A stretch of DNA of 64,000 bases from positions 62,001 through 126,000 of the forward strand of contig QNGE01000839.1 in the NCBI GenBank assembly GCA_008508345.1, in the 5' to 3' direction. Made by a program: the position numbers and the translations under genes. The stretch is from Paragonimus westermani (Eukaryota; Platyhelminthes; Trematoda; Plagiorchiida; Troglotrematidae). Position 1 is the first letter of the stretch. Every line of letters starts with the position of its first letter. This document shows positions 29,001-44,000 of this stretch, in pieces. The notes below the pieces were generated by a model that saw nothing but the letters and a program-made list of their open reading frames with translations, did not search any database and had not been told where the DNA came from.

Positions 29001-32000
29001 ATGTCCGAATCACCAGATCGCCCAAACAGGAGACACAGTAACTGCTCCGTTAACTCCAACCAAAGATCTCTCGACTAGAGCTTCTTTCTAAGTGGAATCA
29101 CAAAAATCATTGACTTGTTGAGCGGTATTTTGAATACCGATAAGTAGTAGGGGGTTTTGGCTTTCAAATAGATTGATCATTACTTCCAATTGATCGCAGT
29201 TGTCACATTCCTATAAACTTTCCAGCCGGTCCCATTCGAAAATGAACACTAGACTTGAATTTCGCTGTTGTTAAAGCAGCTTTTGAGTAATTCACATTCC
29301 TCACTCAATTGTGCCCGGGGTAAGACCAGCGGCGCTCTGGCCAACACGGTTGCCTTGTGAGTAGGCGGCCGGAGTTCTAGCCTCAGACGTGACAAATATA
29401 TGCACTACTGATGAGCTCTAGCAGGAGTGGAAAACACTTTACTCAAATTGTGTTCCTGCTGTAACATGCCTCTTTTGATTATACTCATTCGAAAGACATT
29501 TTTATAATGATCAACGTGTTTATGAAGCAGACGTGTACAGGGGCCACCACTGATTCACTTACTGTTTGTCTGCCAAAGTGTTCTCCACATGAATAACGTC
29601 AAATTCACTCATTTGTTAATTCCAGCTTATCTGATTTACTGGTTTGTAGCATTAATTAGAATACTAGGGGCTGTTACAATTAAACGGACTAATTTCTTTC
29701 GAGTTCCTTGAGGAATGATTGAATTTTTGATTTTAAAAATTTGGAGAGTTAAGTCGTTACAGAATTGAGACTGTTGATTTTTATCAATGCTGATTAATTG
29801 TTCAGCTATTAGAAGAGTAAAAGCGATGTGTAAGACAATGAAAATCAATCAAAATTGCGCACTCATCACTTTTGAGTATGTTTCAAAGTTTAAGTTTCAA
29901 GTATGACTTTTTCATTCGTGAATTCGTCAAAGCTTGCCTCACAAACTAGGGTGAGTTTGGACATGAAGCCTTCAACGGAGTCTAGACCTTATACACCGAT
30001 TCAGTTAAAACTCTGTTGTACTTATCAATGCCGTTTATGCTGTACCTGTGTAATGTGCCTTTGCAAATGAAAGGGTCCAGAACGACCAACCACTGAACAA
30101 TAACACCGTGAAGCATGTTGAGTAACCCGTGATTTACTTGACTCGTGAATATGCAACAAATGTTTATTTACCGTATGACCTCTGTAGAGGTAGGGCATCA
30201 TGAGCGATATCTGTGTACAGTTGCGTTTATTGTCTCACATGCAGTTATCTTCTTATTGAACATGAAGTATTTGGCGCAATGGGCATCACAAGTGCATCTA
30301 ACACCCGTGGATCTGAGCTCACATTTGAGTCGTAGCAAGTGGTGGGCACTATGGGTGTGCTCTAACGAGAATAAACCGCGAAGATATTCTCATATAAAAA
30401 GATCCATGCCGAGAAACAAAAGTGAATACGGTTCATCGAAATTTCCAATTACTTACCAGTTAAAACTATAAATGTTAAGATTAAGTTGAACCAAGAGCTT
30501 TTTGCCAGATTATATATCGTAATTTTTCTGAGAAGTTCGGACAACAGTTGCCGGAACAGTTATGCGAATGAGTAGTATACAATGTTCTGTTAAACGCTAC
30601 TCTCCAGTTCTCCACACAAATAATATCACCAAGTGGCTGACGAGTATATGGACTTCATGTTTAGGCAAATATTTCCAATTTCACAAAAGCCGACTGACGT
30701 ATGTATTCCACGAAATTTTACTCATCTCGTTCATTTATACAGAAACGTGCGTAAATATACAGTGGGAAAGTGAGAAAAAAGTGGATGCGGAAAGACTTCT
30801 TGATTTGAGCATACGAGAGCTTTTTTGTATTATGTGGTGTCAAGTAACTACTACATGAAGTGTGCACCACCAAAAAACTCATTCGATTTCCATTTGTGAG
30901 GTGTTTCCTAGTGGAATTTGACAAGATTTATTGCTAATTGTGAATACCAAGTGATTACATTCACGACCACATTTCCTCATGAATTTGACTATAATTGAAA
31001 TCATTCTTTGCACAGTATTCTGCTGCACAACTTTTGCTATTGAACAGATTATCACTGTTGACTGACATTGCCAAAGGTATGGATTATTTGCACCGTAACT
31101 CAATTGTGCACTCCCGATTGAGTTCCTCCAACTGTGTGGTGACAGAAAATTGGATTTGTAAGGTAACTGGTAAGTACTTTTAGACTGACTGATGCTATCA
31201 TTGTTATCATTCTGCTTTATACGAGCAGTACCCTCAACAAATATGGTTAAAAACTTGCCAGGCTACTGTTAATTTAGCTTTGCATTTCATGAAAATCACA
31301 CAGTCTGTTATGTCTCCAAACTGATAACACTCAGGTAGAGTCCCGATACTTTTCGTGGAGCTGTCGTCTACAGAACACACTGATGCTGATATTGATGGTG
31401 TCTGCGTAAGACTTAATCGATTTGGTGATTATAATTTTAAATTTTTACATAAAGTAATTCGGCGCACTCATAAATGAAACCACAAATTTACAAAGCGCGA
31501 AGATCCAGTAAATCTTTAATCCCAATCCAGGCACGGTTTTCTGATTGCAATCATTTTTGTAATATTTTAGGTTAAGAAATTCTGATGGATTGTTGAACAC
31601 TTGGATTCTGTCGTTTTGTAATAACTCCAGTGTACTGATTATGACTTTGTTGTTTAAGATATTACGAAGTAATATCTTCATTAGGTTCCACTCACAAGTG
31701 ATCCAAGCTTTGGCGTTTAGGCTGGTGATTTACCCGATCTTTAATGTAACATTATACATGACTGGAGCTTTGATCTATTTTAGATCTCACTGCCAACACA
31801 CATCTTTCCCAGTTTGCCTAGTTTTTTTAATGTCTAGTCTGATGTTGCATATAAAAGCTCAGCGGATTATATAATCAATCCTGTTTACGGTTTGCCTGAA
31901 AATGACTCACACTCAATGGTTTCTATGATGCTAACCTGGTGAAAAGTTCCAGCAGGGGAGTTACCAACTGAGGATAGTAGAGCAGACTCCATGTTTTCTT

Positions 32001-35000
32001 TCAAGGATTTCATGCAGTCTGAGCACTGCACACAAAGAAGTTTGGCTGATAGTTTACCTTCAATACTTTGGTCACGTTTTATGTGAGATTTGAAAGGTGG
32101 TGTCAATAGAATGGACTCCTGAAAGTGTAAGCAGAAGTTCATAGCCTGTTCGTGGCAAACAAACTAATTCCATCTTGTATGTACCCCTGTTTTAGATTCT
32201 ACCGGAAATTAGCTTCTTGGTTTATCCCTCTTTTTCTTCGTAAGAAATGAATAACTTGCAAATCCAAATTTGGACCACAAGGAAACAACACTTGTTTGTG
32301 TTGCATTACCTGCTGGTAAACTCGACCATAATACTTAGACTGTGTTTCAGCCGATTATTTCATCAACGCTTCCGGTATCATACACCACTGTTGTTTGTGC
32401 CTTCAGCTCAACATGGAATGTGATGATGAGTTACAACTCAAAAGTGCCCAGTTCAGACTGAATAAAATTACTGAAAGAGCAAGCCCAAATGCTCGAGCAC
32501 AACCTTTTTCGAATAGTATTCAGCCTACCGGATCGTTTTGGAGATAAACTAAACAGAATCACTCTATTGAGTTTATCCGTCACTGCCGTGATTAGCACTT
32601 CTCGGTTATGTTGAGGATACTGACTTCAATGAACCAATTAATCATGGTTTCTTCAACGGACGTTAAGAGACTTTGAGTAGTTTTCAACTGGACGACACAT
32701 ATTTCGATACTGTCTACACAGAGATTACTGACGTTGTGGTTAACATGCTAGTCTCACAAGCAAGATGTTCAGAGTGCAAGCTGCGATCCGGACAAGGACA
32801 CGCAATACTGATGAGCTTCGGTAAGAGCGAGGCTCAGGTGTAGTGCTCCCTTTCGAAATAGGCCTGTCCAAGGGCTTGTCAAAATGCGGAGGCTGCATTC
32901 AGTTGTGTATAGTGTTCTGTCAGAAATAATCTAGGTCTTTCTGCTTTTAATCACAACTGACTACTTACTTTCCATCAATCAACATACTACTGGAAGTAAA
33001 ACAGTAGTCTCAACCCAGGTAGCACGACCGTCTTTTGAATGTCTTTTTAAAGTGCTTTGACTGAACATTCTGATGTCACTCAAAAGAAGGTCGAAAGGAA
33101 AAATTCCCGTAGGCCTTATTTCGTTATGAACACGTATCGGCTCCGCTCTTAATTACTTTTACTGACAGACGCGTCTTGTTTTCAAGACATGTTAACGAAA
33201 TCACGCCTTCGCGGAGCGTTATCGATATATCGGTCATATTTGAGAAAAAGTAGTTTTAAGTGGTAAGTATTTAAGGTAAATTGATGGAATGTATAAAATT
33301 GAGAAAGATTCATTCGTTGCGTGATTCTTTGTTTTCACTTTCCTAAGTAATTGCTGTTCTTCGCGTTCTTTGTCCAATTTTGAAAACTTCCTGAAATCCG
33401 CTTGACTGTCAGGATCTAAACAAAAGTGAGATATCTCAGTCGTTATAAAAAATATGACAATATGCTACTTCAGTAAGATCAAAGAAAATGATTCACTGGT
33501 CAATAGAATCGAACGCTTACTAGTATATGTTAACTGAATGGCCATCAAAATGTAAAGTGATATGGTACACATTTCGGCCGATTACACAGGTTCTCAGAAT
33601 CCAACTAAAATTGAAATATCCCAGTTATTATTGGAAATACCAGAATATGCTTTTTCGACAAAATCACTCAATATGATCATACGACTGTAATTTGAACGGA
33701 AACTCATCGTACATAACTTCTCACAAGATATGCTTGCAAACCCCGAATTGCAAATGGCTGGCCATTTTGGGGACGCGCTGACGAATTAATCGTCATGTAC
33801 TGTGAGTGAACAAAAGTTACCTCGCGCAGTTATGCCTCCAATATGCAACCTGAGTTCCCCGCACATTCCTCGTTCCTGTAGTTAGAAACAATAATGCTGA
33901 AATTGCTTTTGGAGTGAAACTGTTGAGTGCCTTATGTAAGACACTCAAAAGACGGCCAACAGTCTTGGTTTGATGCTAGGGAATGTTCGACCTTGCTTTT
34001 CAAATAAGCCAGCCAAGAACGCACGTGTGTCTAGATCGTGACCATTAGCTCGATCACTTTGAAGAAATCAGCGTATTGTCAACACTCGTCCCCCTTTGTT
34101 CTAATGAACAAGAGTACCATCCGGTCAACTATTTTAACATGTTCATGATTGATTGTGCGTAAAAGTGTTGGCTTTCACCATTCTCCTTATAGATTTTGGA
34201 CTGGATAGTATTCGCTTCAAATCAGAGAGGGAGAAGCTGATTTCTTTCATGGAAGCAACTGGTAATATACCCTATGTTGCTTTGGAGTATCGCAGTAAGT
34301 TGAGTGAGGTGAAAAATATGCGACAGAAACTATTAAGTATGTGTGAAGTTTTTTTACTGATGCAAATAATTGCGTGTGCAGCGTTGAAAAGAACACCAGA
34401 AAATCAGTCCCTGCGACAGGCAGTTTGCATCACCCTAAATAAAGTGCATTTTGGATAAATAAGTTCAAAAATTTGTCTCTTAGGTAGATGTTCTCGGTCA
34501 GTCGTGTCAGGCTGTTACATTCACATATGACATCTGTGAATAGTAAATGCGGATCGAAGTAAATCATACTTAGAAGTAGCAATTATATAAGATAAAATTG
34601 GGAATTGCCCTCCGGTAGAATGTGCATTTTGCACGGAAATATGTAGAAGCAGTGCAAAAAGCACAAGGTGTGATGAATCTCAAATGTTAATAAGCGTTTC
34701 CAGACCACGAAGCTTTTTTAATGAATGACCGAGAACAGCAGTTAGTACAGGCAGCTGATTGATCGGAAGGAATGAAGTCGCAGATAAGATCAGGTTAGGA
34801 AGCCGTGATCTGAGTCAGCATTTGTAAGGTTTGAGGAAATATATCCCTTTTGTTTCTGCACGAAATTTAAACAACTTGGTGTAAAATATTTGCCGACGGT
34901 AACTGTAATTGACTGAGAATAATCTATCGTTAGTATCGGAGTGTTCTTCCCAGCCGTCTCTCATCGTGAAGTGTTTGCCGATTTTGGGATAATCTGCTCC

Positions 35001-38000
35001 CAACAAGCAAACTTTGGTGTGCTTCAAACAGGGGTTCTCTTTACTTCAGAGAATGACACCACTTCAGCGATCAACCTAATATAGTGGTGCTTAGCTCACT
35101 TCATAGTATATCATGCGTACATACACAAACGTACGATATGTTCAAAAAAGTACCTTGCTACACATGGCTTACAAACAATTGAAACTTCAATGTTTTCTTT
35201 AGCTTGAAAGTACATAAGAAGTTATTTGAATCAGAATAAAACAGTGTTCATTCATTTCAAGTAGTTGATGTCATTTATCTTAGTGTTCACTCAATTGCAC
35301 CGTATGAATCAAGATTCGTCGAGAATGTAATGATAGTTATGTACCTTTTTGTATGCCGGACAATTTCCGCCTTATTCACTCTCATGCCGTTTAAATCTAA
35401 TGACCTTGTTCCTCTTACCCCCGAAGCCGCATCTCACGTAAGTTTTATGATTACCGTTAGTTCATCCCCAGATAACGAACGTTATGCCTCGTACTTTGAC
35501 GCACAAACAAAGTTGGAATACCGAGAAATATAGAGGATTAGATTATGTTTTCAGCGTTTACCAAGACAGTAGATAGCTGAAGAATTCCAAAACGATATAT
35601 AAATTACTTGAGTTTCTGTGTGTATATGTTTTTAACGAGCAATTGAATGCGTGATTCATGATGAATAATTCTGGAGCTGAAGCAAGTGACTTTACACAAA
35701 CAACTAGGTCCCAAGACATTGTGCAACACGACCAATGTTTACGTGTGGCCAATATGACAATGTGCATGCACGGAAGACAATTCAAACCGCAAAGAATTGT
35801 TTGTTCCGGACGGTAAAAGTTTGAGGAAATGGAGAGGTATATTGGCTAAGGCAACTTGGTAGGAATAGCCATAGTTGTCAAAGAACTCGTCTCTGTTGTG
35901 ACTGTACGAAACCCTTTTACTTAAGAACGCCAAGAACACTAGTTGTGAAGGATTCCGCAGGATACATTTTATGATCAGGGTTCGAGGAACATTGCAGATA
36001 AAAGCGACCGAAGCATTAACTCCGCACACATCAGTGCACGTTAGTTACAAAAATAGTCCTTTGTTAATGGAAAGTGTATTTCTATACAGAGATGAGGTCC
36101 TCGAGGATGGTGCTCCCATAAACATGATCAGCCAGCGCTATTTGTTCTGTATTGTATCTAAACTGTTTCAAATTACTTACCACTGAAATGTTAGTAGAAG
36201 TCAAGCGTTACACCCAGTCTGCTGTTCGTGCCATGGATTATAAATCTGGCACTCCTGAAATGTTTAGGTTATTACGTGCATATTAAATGCAACGATGAAT
36301 GATCCCTATGGATACTGGTAACCGGAATGCCTGCGTTTCGTCATCATTTTCGAACAGAAAATCCGGATATGTATCATGTACCTGAGATGGATGTGTACAG
36401 TTTCGGGACCATCCTTTCAGAGGTTGCCACAAGAATGGATTTTCGACAGGTAAGAGAATTTTAACTTTCTATCTTCGCATGGAGTTCGCGCACTTGTGCC
36501 TTTAACAACGTCTTCAGGTTGCTTTCATTTGGCAATCTGTTGAACAGATTACATTTGAACTCCAGTGGTCATTTTGCATTGGTGCCTGGTTGTCCTAATA
36601 CTCATAAGCTATTCAACTCTTTTCCAAACAGACTTTGTACAGTAACCCGGAAAAGGAGAACAAATTAGATTAGAATTGGCTCCGTGACGAAGTATACTGG
36701 AATATTGTTGAAGACCACGTGTATGACAAGACGACTGAGAAATGCCCAGCATCTTAGTTACACAAGTTTGCTCTACGTGTACAGATTAGCTCATGCAAGC
36801 TGTCGTTGGTCGTGACTATTTTTCATTTCGATAATGCACCGTTGTCCAATCATCACTGCAGTGCCTTCTCGATTTCTGAGCCCATTCTTCACAAAACCAT
36901 GTTGTCCACACTACCGTTGCTCAAGCTTTCTCATGCTATTTTAAGGCGGATGCGAGTTTTAAAATGTTGCTAATACCAATTTTGACTCAATGCGGTCTTT
37001 CTACAGCACATGCTGTTAAATCACTTACATCAGGCATCGTGTATTCCACTCACAGACTAGCTTCCTATCTCGGTTTCAGTTTGTTTCCTTGATGTTGATT
37101 TTCCTTGAGTGCACGTCTGTCTTGTTAGCCCTTCCTTCTGTTGGGTAGCGTCATGTGTGTAGAAGAAACCATGATGTTGTAAGAAACATATCCATTATAT
37201 TGGATGGAATCGTTATTCAGAGTCTGTTGATTATTGACTACTAGCTAGCGTTCGCTCCAATTATCCGCAATGATGACAGTGAGGTCGGTTGGATGGTTGC
37301 AGAGATAGGCCGCTTCATTAACAGACAGACTTTCATCCACTTAATCTGAGCTCCCATGCTATATAACTTTATAAGAAGGCATGTATTTGGATCGTTAGAG
37401 AGTGAATGCTCGTGAAGTGTTGTTTGAAAATGATTTTTTTTTTTACCGTTGACCGCACCAGTGCACCTTGAGGGCACTGGTTGATCAAATAAAATATGCT
37501 GGTGAACACTGATTGGGGTGAGCGAAATCTGAGAATAAACAGTGTAGTTATGTACAACAGTGTATTTATAATAAATATATTTCAGACCACGAAACTTACG
37601 AACGTAAGTGACAGTAAATATAGTACAAAGCATTTTTCCACTCAGACATGGAAACCTCATCCAAACAACCAATATTATTGTGTTTGTGACCTGATTTAAT
37701 TGAAGCGCGTGTAGCGGCTCGAAAATCAACTGTAGCGATTTTTTTCCTAGACCACGTATGGATAAACCAAACGCAAATTTTGCCCAGGAAAGTGCCGGTC
37801 GTCACCATTCAAAATACTCTTCCTGATCATTATGTGCTCATACTACTAACTATTGACAAGTAGTCGGATATTTTGACTTCAATAAATTGAGTACCGTTTA
37901 GAGTTGGACACTGACAGGTCTCCGTTAATCTGAGGTGCTAGACTCGAAGTGCACTACTCAGCTAAACTGACAGCAGAACATATCCTGCCCATGACCTTAT

Positions 38001-41000
38001 CAAAAGCCCGTGTGTATTGACTTGGCATGACTTAACTTAAAGGCTCTGAAGTAGTTGGTAACACAGGCGCATCATGGCTACCTGACGAGGAGTTCAGCTA
38101 CTGATTGAGGGAGACGTATGTAATATTTGCGAGTATATTGAAAACTTAACCGAATATAAAACTACCGAATGAACATGAGCGGCGTTCAATCCATATTTCC
38201 ATTTAGAAAAACCGGAGTATTTGTTACATCGTTTAATGATTATCAGTATCTTCTCTTTGACTAGTATCCTTGTTCATTAATCCTGTCGGTTGATTTCTTG
38301 CAGGCAGAAGAGGATATGCTGGTAAGCGAATGTTTTGAAGTAACCTTCCCTTTCATGGGATGCAAAACATTCACCTTATTGTTTTATAATCGCCACCAGC
38401 AGTTCCACATGAACAGTTAATTAGTACTTCCTGAAATATTAGTCTTTGATTGATCACGGTTGCTTTCCAACAGTAGTCAATAACCACATTGCAGCAATTC
38501 AGGTTGTGTTGGCTCTTAGCGTCAAACGGTTTTTCCGCCTAAAAGCCCCAATCATCCACTATTTCACTGATGGTGACGTAGTCTTACGGAAGTCTGCAAC
38601 CAAAACTCGGGCGACACTGAATCTTGAGTTATAGTATCACAGACAAAATCCAGTGTGAGACAAATTTTCCGGTGAACGAAAGCGGCAGTTGCCTTGTTTA
38701 GTTGTTGACTTTCGATAAGCTAATTAAGTCGCATCTAGCGCGCAAATGGTGATAAATATACCAACAATTATTCAGTACTTCGAAGTTCGTAGTTCCGTAG
38801 GGAAGACAAGCCACTCGAAGTTACAACTTGAACTGTACATAAGTTATACGCCTTGAGGTATATGATTGTAACAGTTGGAATGACAGCATTGCTTTCGACT
38901 AGCAAACATCAGTGGCCTGAAAGAGAGATTTTCGATGCGACTTTTGTGGGCTGAGCTTGGTTTTACTTATGATAAATGTGAAGCAAAGTGAATGCGGGTG
39001 ATTACCCCGTAGCAGCTTTTTAGTCACATATAATTATGTTTGAATTAGCAGACTGAACTCATAATGGCTGGACACGACAGCCTTACGTTGCACTGCTGAA
39101 GAATTTTGTCTCCATTGATACGTTATGGTCACCATGAGAATTTTGCAGCATTAAAACCACCATGTTCGACCAGTTATATACAGATTAATGGTTCACGATT
39201 CTAGGGATCACACTCTGACCAGTTTATCGAAACAGCGTTCTCCGTGGGCACATGAGATTTGCTTCAGACAGTGTAATTCAACAACACTGGATTGATCAAT
39301 TTTGATTGAATACAATGTAAGATTATTCAATACACTGAAAGCGCACTTCAACGAACGGACAAACTGCACCGTTTTCTCGTTACACTCAGTTATATGCGAA
39401 AGTTTTGATTATGATATTTCACGGAAGGTGGGTTGTGTGGCTTAATTGAAATAAATACTCCCTTGCATTATACAACAGAGCGTTTTCTTTTATATGGACT
39501 GTTGATGGGCGGTGTCGTAACATAACACAAGAACTTGGTTAATGTTGGAATGTATAGCTAATTAACTAAACTGATCAACTTCTCTGCAAATCACTCCTTA
39601 GATTATATGTAGTGTTTGGTTACTAATGAGGGCACTGGAAGAAATAATGAAAGTGTAGGTCGATCTATCTGCTGAGATGTTCACTGCCTCATTTTCCAGT
39701 GATTAACATCGATATCGTCAACAGTATGCGCCATCCATTTAATGGATCATTGGGATAATAGCCGGCTGAATAATTCTATGCCAAAAACACCTCTCAAAAT
39801 TTATCCAACAATTGCTAAAAATGTAGATTCTACCTCAAACAATTTTAAGAAATTTTCTCAGATGCGGTTTGTTATCTCTGTATTGTGAGAGTTAAAACAA
39901 CACAGGAATACCTGAGTGGCTCGATAGAGATGGTTTCAAAGTAGTTCTGATTGATTGACTTAACTGCAACTGACTATGAAGTAAAAATCCACTAAACATG
40001 CTCAGGGATTGTTCAGTTGCGTTCCGCCATGTTACAGCAATACAGTCATGAAGTTTTGGATATGGAATCGCCCCCACAATTATATTGTAACGTTACTATT
40101 TTATCATATCTTTAAATATTATTGTTATATTATGGAGAGTTAAGGCAAGTAGAAATGCGGTGGAAATTTATGAAAGTATCGTCCGTTTGAGCACAAAAAT
40201 CAACAAGATACAGCATCACATCATAACTTTTGGACATTGGAGTCCTTCTTGAAATTCATGGAATTCTGACACCTACAGTTGCTTATTAGGCTTAACCAAA
40301 CTGGTGAAATATGCATGTACTCGTAACACAGTGAACTGGCCATGTTCTTTCCTTCAGTTTTGGAAATTATGACAACAAATTATTCAACGGCTGAAGTGCT
40401 TCCTCCTGTGTCAACTGCTCTCTTGGCTGAACGCTTTCTAACCGGCTGCTTTGTAGATCGCCTGACACTGTCACCTCTGCGGCACAGTAGCAAACCACCA
40501 TTCTATGACTAATTTCCTTTTTACCCTCATTGACACACTGTTATATTTGAAAAAACGTTTAGGCTAGCAAAATTCAGCAGCAACTTAACCAAAATGTGAG
40601 CAACTAGAGATAACACATTCAGAATTGTAAGTTTTCAACTACCGTTACTGATGAGATGAAATCCGGTTGATTCTTTCCACCTAAGGATCTTGACGCGGAT
40701 GCGGACCCTCTCACGCTGATGGCTGAATTGCCGAAAGAAGAATGTTTCAAAGATGAAGAACCATACCAAACAGGGACGGCGCCTCCCAGAGAGGCCTACT
40801 GCGAGGTAAGATTAAACGACTAATGCGAACTTGTTGGAACCGGCCAAGTATCACAGAATGGGCGCTCGTACTAACATATAGTGGATGTAAGCTAGCCCAC
40901 TTCCATTATTAACGATTGTCAGGGCTGCCCAAACTGTCCTAGCAGGATCTCTTTTGTTTTCCGGGGATTGCCGCTGCGGAAGAGGAAACGTGACACTTGA

Positions 41001-44000
41001 TATTCCAGTCTTGTCTTGCACACGGCCACTTCGGTTACATAATCTAGGCAAGGCCGCTTTGAGCTTCATCAGGATAATTAGGGATGGATTTAGACGTCTA
41101 GACATTTGAAGAGGAATTCGTTCTAAAATACCCATTGGAGTCAAGAGGAAGGCGAAATATCGAATGAGATTTGTGTTCTGTGTTTGATCATCAAGCTAGT
41201 TACAACACAGTAAACGTGAAACTATTAACCAGGACTAGTCAGAACAACTATCAGTAGAGTTTATGGACAACGCGTTTGCTAGCAGTTACGCAATCACTGC
41301 GACAAATTGTGAGCTCGGCTGATTGCAGGCCATGAGAGATCAAGTGCTCGCACGAACTTTCTCTGAAATCGCAGGTCAGAGTTGCACAATCGGATATTAT
41401 TGGCCTCAGCAACCGTCAAATTTCGAAATCTCATCTTGCTCGGTCGACTTCTTAGGCTTCAGTAGACAAAAGGAAGTACATCTTTCTTACTGACAGAATG
41501 ATTAGAATCGGCTGAAAGAGGACCAGTTGCACTTGAAACCATTTTGGTCAAACCACTGACCTACTATGCGGGATGAGGTTCACTCACTCTGTCAGACAGT
41601 CCTACTGTGGAACACTGATGCAGTTTCATTTCATTGACGGAACTCATGACCTCAACCTAAAAGGTAAATAAATGTTCTCATCCAAATTCTTCTCAGTACT
41701 GGTGATATTTTTTTACGTCGTAAATGAGTATTCTATCTTGAACAGGCTTATGACAACCTTTAACTCAACCAATAAGAGTACGAAATTCATCAAGGAACCA
41801 GACGGCAGCGGCCAAATAAGTTTTTGGATGTTGGTACATTATGAAGAGAAGATGATTCAGTCCAGTGAAAAATATACAAGAAACAGGATTGGAGTTGCCA
41901 GTACATTCACTTTGACAGTTTTGACCCGTTAAATCAAAACGAAGTCATATGCGATATCTGACGGGTAGGGCGTTGAAGACCTGCATCTCTGACACTTTAC
42001 AAGGTGAACTGGATTTCCCAGGAAAAGTGTTCATGCACAATGGCAAACCAATTCGTTTCGTTCAGAAGGCGATATAGACGGTGAAGTTAAAAATCAGGTC
42101 GTCTTCTGTGAATAAAATATATGCGTTCATTAGTCATTCTTTTAAAGAAAATCTTACGGCCCAAATTATTGCAGGGAAGATCAGAAAATCAGTCCAGAAA
42201 ACTCACCATGCTGCTGAAATGTGCGTGGGTTTCTGTTCAACACTTCTATCGTGTCGCAAGCAGACTCCCTTGTTCTACAGCCAGCTGTTGTGTGTACTCA
42301 ATTTTTGCACGTGTCGACCACCATATATTAGCAATTATCTGACAGAGTGAGTGAACCTCATCCCGCATAGTAGGTCAGTGGTTTGACTAAAATGGTTCCA
42401 ACTGCAACTGGTCCTTTCAGAGAATATACGCCACAAGCCTTTGTGAATTGTGCTTCAGTAGTGATCACGTAATTGTCCTCTATTCGGTTTTTGTTTACAT
42501 GTGTTGGCACACATTAATTCTAAGGATTTTCTTCGCAATTTGCAGTTGATTAAAGAATGCTGGAAAGATGTGATCTCACGTCCGTCGTTTACTCTGATCA
42601 AACGACGACTGAAGGCAATGAATCCGAAAGCCATTCCCTCAACCAATAAAGATATGATTTTGGTAAGTGTTTTTTCTTTAATTCCTGTCTACTTAACCAC
42701 AACAATTCATTTGAAAGAATGTTTCACCTTATTGCAAAATGTTATTTCTCATATCGCAGATGAAAGAATATGCTGCACAATTAGAATCCATTATTGAGGC
42801 ACGAACAAGTGCATTGCAAACCGAAAAGAGTCTGACTGATCAGCTTCTACAAAGTAAGTCAGTTAACCTGCTCGGTCACATCCTTGTTCACTGGCTGAAG
42901 CCGGAGGAAGCCAACATACCTTAGTCACTACACATCACTTGTACCTAACCAGCTGAGGTTCTACAGGCACAATAGACTATCTAGTGTTAATCTAAAGACT
43001 GCCGTAATAGAGATGGCTGATGTTACTTAGTGTATCAGTATTCTAAGTGATGAGTGAGCTCAGTTACAAATTAGTTAATGCAGAGCATTCAGATGAGGTA
43101 GGAAAACGAACCATTATCGGAAAGATGAGGCAACAGATAAATAGAGCACTGAAAGAAATATGGAAGGATTCCAGACATAACAGTAGCCACTGTCGAATCT
43201 TATATTGAATGTGACTGATGCATGTATGCTGTCCCGTACGGTAATAGTCACCAAGACCGTTGTTGTCTACACGGAAATCAGTTCCACAGGTACTAGAAAA
43301 TTGATAAGAGAACGTGTAGGTGGACGAAATATTATAACCGCTTGTGATGCTAAAAGAACACTAGAGCCAACTGAGCCTTAACACAGTGTTCTTTCACCAA
43401 ACGCTGCAGAAGTACTGCCTTCCAAAGGGTCTCATTCAGATGTTACAGAAACCGCAAACAAACGATTCCAACTGATGCTTGGCATTTTGTTAGTAGTATC
43501 TCGATTTTGGTGACCCTTGGTAAGTGATGTTCGGTCGCGAAACTCCGTTCCTTCTCAGTGTACCGTCCTCCATGACTCACCTATAGAATCATGTGTTCCG
43601 CACTCAATACAATACTAAGTCGAGAATTTCATATGGCAATCGTGTTGACAACATGACCGAACTATGTAGTTGAACCTACAAAGCTAAAGTCCTCACGTTT
43701 ACATGTTCTCTTAGTTGTGAAAAGCCCAATCTGATTTCAACTGCCGCGTCAATAATTTTGAAACTGAGGTCATTTTGTTGTCAGCTGTCCGATAATCCTG
43801 ATTGAAGCTTTGGCCTGAAGTGAAGTCATTTTATATTCCTTAGTAGTATAACTGACAAACCCCATGGTACCGTACAATTTAACTATACGAAAATGCTCCA
43901 AATCTTTTGAATCAACGAGTGAATACCCTGTGCATTTTTCACAAAATGTTCACTAGAAACGAAAATGAGCTAGGAACAAACAGCCGGAATTAAACAGCAA

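Noticed and set aside
37241..37729. 162-codon antisense open frame in intron 16, the longest single open frame in the window
   Set aside because: No recognisable domain, low-complexity stretches (Lys run from a T-tract), and a frame of this length is plausible by chance in 64 kb of six-frame AT-rich DNA.
40646..40675. CTGATGAGATGAAATCC as a hammerhead-like core
   Set aside because: There is no room for stem II between CTGATGA and GAAA.
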